Shown here: positions 6,673 through 11,938 of the stretch, piece by piece
How positions within the stretch are numbered: the first letter of the stretch is position 1
Layout of the letters: each line of letters starts with the position of its first letter
Origin: Alphaproteobacteria bacterium
GTDB lineage: Bacteria; Pseudomonadota; Alphaproteobacteria; UBA8366
Length of the DNA stretch: 11,938 bases
Assembly: GCA_029861675.1 (NCBI GenBank)
Contig: JAOTYV010000132.1
Span: 1-11,938, forward strand
Reading direction: 5' to 3'
The notes under the pieces: model-generated
What the model was told of the DNA's origin: nothing
Databases searched by the model: none
The model's input: the letters and a program-made list of their open reading frames with translations, nothing else
Position numbers and translations under genes: made by a program

Positions 6673-6719
6673 GTGCATAAATAATTATTTTTCTCTCTAT
6701 GAGTGCAATTTAATTATTT
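6673..6719. promoter_or_regulatory. AT-rich direct repeat upstream of the Sel1 gene
   Basis: GTGCATAAATAATTATTT (6673-6690) and GTGCAATTTAATTATTT (6703-6719) are near-copies 30 bp apart, about three helical turns. The first contains the perfect 12-bp palindrome AAATAATTATTT (6679-6690). TTTAAT at 6709-6714 matches the -10 consensus at five of six positions and lies in the second copy; its -35 region is weak, as expected if an activator or a nucleoid protein is involved. Such AT tracts are rare in this GC-rich window. Promoter and binding-site roles are inferred. Confidence 0.45.
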
Positions 6720-6732
6720 ACCACTCGCGAAT

Positions 6733-6762
6733 TTTCGCATAGCGTTGAAGCATCATGCGAAA
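6733..6762 (+). promoter_or_regulatory. mRNA hairpin covering the Sel1 start codon
   Basis: TTTCGCAT (6733-6740) is an exact complement of ATGCGAAA (6755-6762), the first eight coding bases. The 14-base loop holds GAAG, the only ribosome-binding-like sequence. The upstream arm can alternatively fold on itself (GCGA 6727-6730 with TCGC 6735-6738). This would allow two exclusive structures, one hiding and one freeing the start codon. Base pairing is seen; a regulatory switch is inferred. Confidence 0.35.
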
Positions 6763-7663
6763 TTTTACTTACGCATTTGTGTGTTTGTTGGCTTTTGCCA
6801 CCGGCGCACGGGCGGAGCCCGCAATCGAACGCGGCGAAGCCGCGTATGAGCGGGGCGATTACAAGACTGCCCTGAAAATCTTCCGTCGTCTGGCGGCGCA
6901 AGGCGTTGCAGACGGACAGTTTTATGTGGGTCTGCACCATGGTACGGGCAAAGGCGTGCCGCAGAATTACGGCAAAGCCATGACCTGGTACCGCCGCGCC
7001 GCGGTACAGGATCATGTGATGGCGAACTATAATATCGGCATCCTTTACGACAAAGGGTTCGGCGTAAATAAGGACCCGGTCGAAGCCATCGAATGGATGC
7101 GCAAGGCTGCCGCACTCGGCAGCAGGATTGCGGAACATTTTATCGGCACCGCCTATGACAAGAGAGGCGATCTCCCCACGGACTATCGAAAGGCGGCTGA
7201 GTGGTATCGCAAGGCCGCTGCGAAGGGACACTACATTTCAATGTACAATCTGGGTGTTCTCTACGATTTCGGGCGCGGCTTTCCGGAGGACAATGAGGAG
7301 GCCGTGCGCTGGTACAAAATGTCGGCTGAGCACGACTATACCCAGGCACAGACCAACCTCGGCTTGATGTACCGGACCGGGGAAGGGGTGCCGAAGGACT
7401 TCAAGAAAGGTGCGGAATATTATCTTCTCGCCGCCGAACAGGGCGACCCGCATGGACAGCGGCAGTACGGTTATGTCTTGTTCATCGGCGAAGGCGTTCG
7501 GCGGAATCGGATCGAGGCGCTGAAGTGGTTTATGTTGGCCCTGGACCAGGGGGACACGCGGACGCGCGATGCCATCAGGGATAACGGCTGGTTTTGGATC
7601 AAGTTGGAACAGGACGAAGCGCGGCGGCGGGCCGATGCGTGGAAAAGAAAGTGGTCGAAATAG
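6755..7663 (+). CDS. Secreted Sel1-repeat (TPR-like) protein
   Basis: This 302-residue protein begins with a clear signal peptide: Arg-containing start, hydrophobic core VCLLAFATG and a likely signal peptidase I site after ARA (residue 20). After one TPR-like helix pair (about 24-50), it is built from about six Sel1-like repeats of 34-36 residues, at roughly 52-86, 89-122, 125-158, 161-194, 197-230 and 233-266. These carry the pattern of G-x-x-Y/L, GxGVP-x-(D/N)-x-x-x-A and W-(Y/M)-R-K-A-A. The tail is charged and Trp/Lys-rich. Sel1 repeats are alpha/alpha solenoids for protein-protein contacts, often in the periplasm, in envelope stress or signalling adaptors. No catalytic domain is present. 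Whether it works with the orphan kinase, about 1.1 kb upstream and separated by another gene, is unknown. The start codon can be paired with its leader, and the ribosome binding site is weak. Confidence 0.92.
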   Translation: MRNFTYAFVCLLAFATGARAEPAIERGEAAYERGDYKTALKIFRRLAAQGVADGQFYVGLHHGTGKGVPQNYGKAMTWYRRAAVQDHVMANYNIGILYDKGFGVNKDPVEAIEWMRKAAALGSRIAEHFIGTAYDKRGDLPTDYRKAAEWYRKAAAKGHYISMYNLGVLYDFGRGFPEDNEEAVRWYKMSAEHDYTQAQTNLGLMYRTGEGVPKDFKKGAEYYLLAAEQGDPHGQRQYGYVLFIGEGVRRNRIEALKWFMLALDQGDTRTRDAIRDNGWFWIKLEQDEARRRADAWKRKWSK

Positions 7664-7677
7664 CGGTTTTTGAACCG
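7664..7677. terminator. Weak hairpin between convergent genes
   Basis: CGGTT-TTTG-AACCG begins at the base after the Sel1 stop codon. The stem is five base pairs and no U-tract follows on the + strand. The gap between the convergent Sel1 and dioxygenase genes is only 42 bases, so some two-way terminator is expected; this is the best candidate but is weak. Confidence 0.25.
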
Positions 7678-7705
7678 GCGCGATCCGCCGCGAAATGCAT
7701 TGCGT

Positions 7706-8701
7706 TTATCCGCCTTTGATCGCCTCGTCCCCCAAATAAAACCGCGGCCCCCGGTCGCGCATGTAGATGCGCACCAGATGGCGCCTGCCGCTTTCGGATG
7801 CATCGTTGAACGGCGTGCGCCGGTGGGCGATCAGGCGGTTGTTCATATAGACGATCTGGCCCGGCGTCAGGGTGAAGGAGACCGACAGCGCCGGGTCGTC
7901 GAGGATCGCGATGAAGGCTTCGAGCGCGTCCTGGCCCGCCTGATCGAAGGGGATTCCGGCGATCTCGTAGCCGCCATACACGATGCGCCGGTTGAAGCGG
8001 GCGCGCAGCCGCCCGTGATCCATCTCGAAATAGGGATAGGCGTTGACCGGCTTCGCGTCCGCCGCGTGCTCGCCGACGCGGTTCCAGTAGAAATCTTCGT
8101 ACAGGCGCGGCAGCAGGTCCGGGTGACGCCGCCGCATCTCGTTGTGTGCGGTGTGCAGGCTGACCGCCTGATTGCCGCCGCCGTGGCTTGCGTCCCGCAG
8201 GCACGACAGGCCGAAATAATCCGGTGGGCAGCTGAACCCGTTGTCCGTATGCCAGGGAATTTCCTGGTTGGTCAGATCGCCGCGCACGCGCGGACCGAGC
8301 TTCTTTCCCGTGTCGACCACGTCATGCAGCATGCGGCCGTCATAGGCTCCGGCGACCACCCGGGACACCAAATTGCTGATCAGCCAGGTGATGGCCTTGC
8401 ATTCAGCTTCGTCAAACTCACCGATCGCCAGTCCGTCCAGCACGGCAAACCCGACACCGTCATCGAGCCGGTGGCGGATGTCGTTTGCCATCTCCCGGCA
8501 TGCGCCGAGATCGAAATCCGCCGGCCGCAACGCGATGACCGGCAGCGGGTTGGCGCGCAACACATCCACCACGCCCCGCAATTCGGCGATGGCGTCCTCG
8601 GGGATCGCGATGTGCCAGTTCTCCCGCAACACCGTCGCGGCGGTCCAGGCCGTCGGACCGGCGATCTCGCGGTCGAGCATCGATGGCGCTGCGGTGGTCA
8701 T
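7706..8701 (-). CDS. TauD/TfdA family Fe(II)/2-oxoglutarate-dependent dioxygenase
   Basis: This 331-residue protein belongs to the TauD/TfdA (clavaminate-synthase-like) oxygenases, at the long end of the TauD size range. The metal triad is visible: His151 and Asp153 in PWHTDNG (149-155), and the distal His293 in RLIAHRRTPF (289-298). Arg307 or Arg311 in SGRRHLVRIYMR (304-315) would bind 2-oxoglutarate. Such enzymes hydroxylate small acids, betaines, sulfonates or aryloxyacids with loss of CO2 and succinate release. The roughly 100-residue N-terminal part before the core is not typical of simple TauD proteins and may set substrate specificity. The start is supported by GGAGAC (minus strand, 8714-8709) eight bases upstream. 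It is transcribed away from the CoA-transferase gene across a shared 225-bp region, so the two may be co-regulated. The substrate is not predictable. Confidence 0.92.
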   Translation of the reverse strand: MTTAAPSMLDREIAGPTAWTAATVLRENWHIAIPEDAIAELRGVVDVLRANPLPVIALRPADFDLGACREMANDIRHRLDDGVGFAVLDGLAIGEFDEAECKAITWLISNLVSRVVAGAYDGRMLHDVVDTGKKLGPRVRGDLTNQEIPWHTDNGFSCPPDYFGLSCLRDASHGGGNQAVSLHTAHNEMRRRHPDLLPRLYEDFYWNRVGEHAADAKPVNAYPYFEMDHGRLRARFNRRIVYGGYEIAGIPFDQAGQDALEAFIAILDDPALSVSFTLTPGQIVYMNNRLIAHRRTPFNDASESGRRHLVRIYMRDRGPRFYLGDEAIKGG

Positions 8702-8726
8702 GCTTGTGTCTCCAAACCAACGGTTG

Positions 8727-8738
8727 CCATCGCGATGG
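8727..8738. promoter_or_regulatory. 12-bp perfect palindrome upstream of the dioxygenase gene
   Basis: CCATCGCGATGG is a perfect palindrome lying 13 bases upstream of the dioxygenase ribosome binding site in the divergent gap. It could be an operator, though one such palindrome in 225 GC-rich bases is not far from chance. Confidence 0.25.
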
Positions 8739-8831
8739 TGGCACCGATCCCGTCGCGGTTACAAGTTTGCCCCGGCGTCGTCGTCGGGAAATCCCGTCGG
8801 CGGGGCGGGTAGCGGCCGAATTGTCTTGAAT

Positions 8832-8860
8832 TTGGCAGTTCTCCGGGGACGGGTTATCCT
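8832..8860 (+). promoter_or_regulatory. Candidate sigma-70-type promoter for the CoA-transferase/ThDP enzyme pair
   Basis: TTGGCA (8832-8837; five of six to consensus) and TATCCT (8855-8860; four of six) are separated by an ideal 17 bases. The predicted start near 8867 gives a leader of about 60 bases before the CoA-transferase ATG. This is the best-spaced hexamer pair found in the window. Confidence 0.45.
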
Positions 8861-8926
8861 GATTGCATCGGTTGTACCGTTCGGACGGCTACGCGCCGCC
8901 GGATGTTTCAGAATGAGGATATTTTG

Positions 8927-10150
8927 ATGGCGGAAAATGGCGGGGCTGCGCTGAAGGGCGTTCGCGTTGTGGATCTCACGCAGTTCGAGGCCGGGCCATC
9001 CTGTACGGAGGCCCTTGCCTGGCTCGGTGCCGAAGTGGTCAAGGTCGAAAATCCACGGGGCGGCGACCCGGGCCGACTGTCCTCGTCCGAGGACGGCAAG
9101 ACCGACGCGTATTACTTCCTTGTCTTCAACGCGAACAAGAAGAGCATAACCTGCAACCTGAAAAGCGAGCAGGGCATCGACCTGGTCAAGAAACTGGTGA
9201 AAAAAGCCGACGTTTTCATCGAGAATTTCGCGCCGGGCGTCATCGACCGGCTCGGCCTCGGCTATGACGTGATCAAGGAGATCAATCCGAAGATCATCTA
9301 TGCCCAGGTCAAGGGCTTCGCCGAGGGCTCGCCGTATGAGAAATTTCTCAGTTTCGACATGATCGCGCAGGCGACCGGCGGCATCATGAGCATCACCGGG
9401 GAGGCCGACGGCATGCCGCTCAAGCCCGGTCCGACCTTGGGCGACACCGGAACCGGCATGCTGGCGGCGATCAGCATCCTGGGCGCGCTTTACCAGCGGA
9501 AAGAGACCGGCACGGGGCAGCGCATTCAGGTCGCGATGCAGGATGCCATGCTGCAATACAGCAGGATCGCGTATTCAACCCAGGCGGCGACCGGCAAGGC
9601 GGCCGACCGGGCCGGGGCGGGCACCGTCACCGGCGGCAACGCGCCGATGGGGCTCTATCCCTGCAAGCCGGGCGGGCGCAACGACTATGTCTATGTCTAC
9701 GTGACCCGGGCGAACAACAGCCATTGGCACCGGCTGCTCAAGGTCATTGGTCGCGAGGATCTGATCGACGACGAACGCTACGATACGCCGCGCAAGCGCG
9801 CCGCCGTAAAACCGGAGGTCGACGCGTTGCTGATTCCCTGGACCCAGTCGCACACCAAGCAGGAAGCCATGAAGGCGTTGGGCGAGGCGGGAATACCCGC
9901 CGGCGCCGTTTACGACACCATGGAGCTGCATTCGGATCCCAGTTTCGAGGAGCGCGGCATCTTCCAGCATATCGATCATCCGACCCGGGGCGACTTCAAG
10001 ATGGCCGCATGGCCGGTGAAGATGTCGGATACGGACGTCAAGGTCGCGCCGGCGCCGTTGCTCGGCGAGCACAACGAATCCGTCCTCAACGACTGGCTTG
10101 GCCTGTCGGCGGATGAGGTCACAAACCTCAAGGAAGACGGTGCGATGTGA
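8927..10150 (+). CDS. Class III CoA-transferase (CaiB/BaiF family)
   Basis: This 407-residue family III CoA-transferase moves CoA between acyl-CoA and a free carboxylic acid. The N-terminal Rossmann-like part has the usual GVRVVDLTQFEAGPSCTEAL (11-30) and LGAEVVKVENPRGGDPGR (33-50). The catalytic Asp that forms the aspartyl-CoA mixed anhydride is Asp173 in LGDTGTGM (171-178), aligned with Asp169 of formyl-CoA transferase. The glycine loop typical of formyl-CoA:oxalate CoA-transferase (GGGGQP) is not present; the matching area reads GGNAPMG (236-242), so oxalate specificity is doubtful. ATG 8927 is chosen over ATG 8903 because GAGGA (8915-8919) lies seven bases upstream. The ThDP enzyme follows 106 bases downstream. 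The pair recalls frc-oxc of oxalate use, or a CoA-transferase plus 2-hydroxyacyl-CoA lyase. Confidence 0.93.
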   Translation: MAENGGAALKGVRVVDLTQFEAGPSCTEALAWLGAEVVKVENPRGGDPGRLSSSEDGKTDAYYFLVFNANKKSITCNLKSEQGIDLVKKLVKKADVFIENFAPGVIDRLGLGYDVIKEINPKIIYAQVKGFAEGSPYEKFLSFDMIAQATGGIMSITGEADGMPLKPGPTLGDTGTGMLAAISILGALYQRKETGTGQRIQVAMQDAMLQYSRIAYSTQAATGKAADRAGAGTVTGGNAPMGLYPCKPGGRNDYVYVYVTRANNSHWHRLLKVIGREDLIDDERYDTPRKRAAVKPEVDALLIPWTQSHTKQEAMKALGEAGIPAGAVYDTMELHSDPSFEERGIFQHIDHPTRGDFKMAAWPVKMSDTDVKVAPAPLLGEHNESVLNDWLGLSADEVTNLKEDGAM

Positions 10151-10214
10151 TGCGTGGCGGGCGCCGGACCGGGTATCGATGACGCGAAATGACGGAATGG
10201 CAGGAATAACCTAC

Positions 10215-10238
10215 GCGCGGTCCGCCAAAAGGCCGCGC
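10215..10238 (+). other. Stable hairpin just before the ThDP-enzyme ribosome binding site
   Basis: GCGCGG-T-CC (10215-10223) pairs with GGCCGCGC (10231-10238), with one bulged T and loop GCCAAAA. It ends six bases before GGAGGGA (10244-10250). There is no U-tract. It may be an RNA processing or stabilising element that sets unequal expression of the two genes, or simply leader structure. Confidence 0.35.
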
Positions 10239-10256
10239 TGAACGGAGGGAAAAGAC

Positions 10257-11906
10257 ATGGCAATCATAGGATCTGAAGTCGTCGCACGGGCACTGCGTCA
10301 GCAGGGCGTCGATACGTTTTTTTACATCATGGGCGGACCCATGATGCATGTGGAACTCGGCTGCATGGCCAACGGCTTGCGCGGCGTCGATGTACGCCAT
10401 GAACAGGCCGGCGCGATGGCCGCGTTCGCCTATGCCCGGTTGCTCAACCGGCCGGGCGTCTGCATGGCGGCCTCCGGTCCGGCGACCACCAATCTGGTGA
10501 CCGGCGTCGCGCATGCCTGGGCCGATTGCACGCCGGTGGTTGCATTCGGCGGCGCGAGTCCCGATGCCTCGAAAGGCCGCGGCGTGTTTCAGGAAATCGA
10601 CCAGCTGCCGATGTTCGAGCCGTGCACGAAATGGTCGACGCGGGTGCACAGCGCCAAACGCATCCCCGAACTGGTCAACCGCGCGATTCGCGAGGCGATG
10701 GGCGGCAAGCCGGGGCCGGTCTATGTCGATCTGCCCGGCGATATTCTGTACGAAGAGGTCGATGAAAACGCGCTCGACTGGCCGGATCCTTGGGATCCTT
10801 CCACACGCAGCCGCCCCGCCGGCGACCCGGCCCAGATCAAGCAGGTCATCGACCTGCTGAAAGGCGCGGAAAAGCCGGTCATCATCTCCGGCACTGGCAT
10901 CATGTGGTCGGAAGCGGCCGGCGAACTCCAGGCGTTCGTCGAGGCGGCGGGCATTCCCTTCTATACGACGCCGCAAAGCCGTGGCGTTGTCCCGGAGGAT
11001 CATCAATACTGCTACCTGACAGCGCGTTCGACCGCGTTCCGCGAGGCCGACCTGATCATGGTGATCGGCACGCGCATGAACTACATCATCGGCCACGCCG
11101 CGCCGCCACGGTTCAATGCGGACGCCAAGATCGTACGCATCGACATCGATCCGGACGAAATCGCCGGCAGCCCGCGCAAGCTCGATGTCGGAATTATCGG
11201 CGACGCCCGAACGGTCCTGACCCAGCTTACCGCGGGCATCAAGGGCGACGTCAACACGGACAGCTACCACACTTGGCGCGACCGGCTGCGCGGCCGCAAC
11301 TCGTCCAAAGTGGCGGAACAGGAGGAGGTGCTCTCCAACCCGGAAACGCCCATTCATCCGCTGCGCCTGTGCAAGGAAATCCGCGATTTCATGGATCGCG
11401 ACGGCGTTCTCTGCGTCGACGGGCAGGAAATCCTGAACTACGGGCGCCAGGCGATTCCCACATTCACCGCCGGCCACCGCCTGAACTCGGGCTGTTTCGG
11501 GACGATGGGCGTGGGCCTGCCGTTCGGCGTCGGCGCGAAGGTGGCGAAACCGGACAAGCAGGTCATCGTACTGCACGGCGACGGATCGTTCGGACTGAAT
11601 GCGATGGAGTTCGACACGCTCGTGCGCCACGATTTGCCGATCACGGTGGTAATCAGTCTGAACGGCGGCTGGACCGCCGACCCCGACAAGTCGAAACCGG
11701 GCCGCGATCTCGGCTATACGCGGTTCGACAAGATGGCGGAGGCGTTGGGCGGCGTCGGTGAATTCGTCGAGGATCCGAACGACATCGCCGGAGCGCTCGA
11801 ACGGGCCGCGGCCGCGAACGCGGATGGCAAGCCGGCACTGGTCAACGTCAAAACGGATTGGACGGCGCGCGCAACGACCACGGCCTTCTCGAACTATTCG
11901 ACGTAA
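10257..11906 (+). CDS. Thiamine-diphosphate-dependent lyase/decarboxylase (2-hydroxyacyl-CoA lyase / oxalyl-CoA decarboxylase / acetolactate-synthase-like)
   Basis: This complete 549-residue ThDP enzyme has the standard three domains: PYR (about 1-165), central nucleotide-binding-like (about 190-330) and PP (about 365-535). The catalytic Glu is Glu49 in DVRHEQAGAMAAFAYARL (45-62). The ThDP/Mg motif starts GDG (441-443) and ends at Asn469, the expected spacing. FQEIDQ (111-116) lies in the segment where human 2-hydroxyacyl-CoA lyase reads FQEFPQ and oxalyl-CoA decarboxylase reads YEEMDQ, so it looks intermediate. The likely reaction is C-C cleavage or decarboxylation next to a carbonyl or thioester; acetolactate synthase activity is less likely because no small regulatory subunit gene follows within the visible sequence. 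The start is supported by GGAGGGA six bases upstream. The preceding CoA-transferase suggests a CoA-thioester substrate. The gene ends 32 bases before the window edge. Confidence 0.9.
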   Translation: MAIIGSEVVARALRQQGVDTFFYIMGGPMMHVELGCMANGLRGVDVRHEQAGAMAAFAYARLLNRPGVCMAASGPATTNLVTGVAHAWADCTPVVAFGGASPDASKGRGVFQEIDQLPMFEPCTKWSTRVHSAKRIPELVNRAIREAMGGKPGPVYVDLPGDILYEEVDENALDWPDPWDPSTRSRPAGDPAQIKQVIDLLKGAEKPVIISGTGIMWSEAAGELQAFVEAAGIPFYTTPQSRGVVPEDHQYCYLTARSTAFREADLIMVIGTRMNYIIGHAAPPRFNADAKIVRIDIDPDEIAGSPRKLDVGIIGDARTVLTQLTAGIKGDVNTDSYHTWRDRLRGRNSSKVAEQEEVLSNPETPIHPLRLCKEIRDFMDRDGVLCVDGQEILNYGRQAIPTFTAGHRLNSGCFGTMGVGLPFGVGAKVAKPDKQVIVLHGDGSFGLNAMEFDTLVRHDLPITVVISLNGGWTADPDKSKPGRDLGYTRFDKMAEALGGVGEFVEDPNDIAGALERAAAANADGKPALVNVKTDWTARATTTAFSNYST

Positions 11907-11938
11907 AGGGCGGCAACACTGTTTCGTCACTCCCGCGA

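Noticed and set aside
7670..8812. 380-codon + strand frame opposite the dioxygenase gene
   Set aside because: The minus-strand gene has a complete HxD...H metal triad and a good ribosome binding site; the + frame has no recognisable sequence.
8927..11906. Naming the last two genes frc and oxc
   Set aside because: The glycine loop of formyl-CoA:oxalate transferases and the YEE motif of oxalyl-CoA decarboxylases are not present, so the symbols would overstate specificity.
10128..11930. A 600-codon open frame on the minus strand opposite the ThDP enzyme
   Set aside because: It mirrors a well-recognised ThDP gene, has no family-like sequence and is rich in Arg/His as expected for an antisense shadow in GC-rich DNA.

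Overview
The window (11,938 bases) is GC-rich, densely coding bacterial DNA. Gene style, family content (TauD/TfdA dioxygenase, class III CoA-transferase, dihydroxyphthalate-decarboxylase-like protein, GST paired with MarR) and purine-rich ribosome binding sites suggest an alphaproteobacterium, perhaps Rhodospirillales- or Rhizobiales-like. That placement is an impression from protein style, not a phylogenetic result. There is no rRNA or complete tRNA, no insertion sequence, no CRISPR array and no phage gene.

Layout. 1-294 holds no convincing gene. 295-1029 (+) is a class II aldolase/adducin protein, convergent with and overlapping a glutathione S-transferase (1715-1017, -). The GST is divergent from a MarR regulator (1835-2278, +) across a 119-bp AT-rich gap that carries an 18-bp near-identical direct repeat. 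2386-4265 (+) is a tight two-gene unit: a PEP mutase/isocitrate lyase superfamily enzyme and a 4,5-dihydroxyphthalate-decarboxylase-like protein. After an AT-rich 312-bp gap comes an orphan membrane histidine kinase (4578-5684, +), then a second class II aldolase paralogue (5807-6592, +). 6755-7663 (+) is a secreted Sel1-repeat protein behind an unusual AT-rich leader. It converges with a TauD/TfdA Fe(II)/2-oxoglutarate dioxygenase (8701-7706, -). That gene is divergent from a pair made of a class III CoA-transferase (8927-10150, +) and a thiamine-diphosphate (ThDP) lyase/decarboxylase (10257-11906, +).

How the genes may fit together. Most are small-molecule catabolic enzymes. Four of them (two class II aldolase-fold proteins, the Pht5-like protein and the ThDP enzyme) belong to families with known decarboxylases or C-C lyases. 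The last two genes resemble the formyl-CoA transferase/oxalyl-CoA decarboxylase pair, but lack some of its hallmark residues. This suggests a related CoA-activated 2-hydroxyacid or oxalate-like route. No substrate can be named from sequence alone, and the window is better read as a catabolic neighbourhood than as one proven pathway. I found no clear evidence for a wholly new type of system. The most unusual signals are regulatory: the repeat-bearing GST/marR gap and the Sel1 leader, where the start codon can be base-paired.
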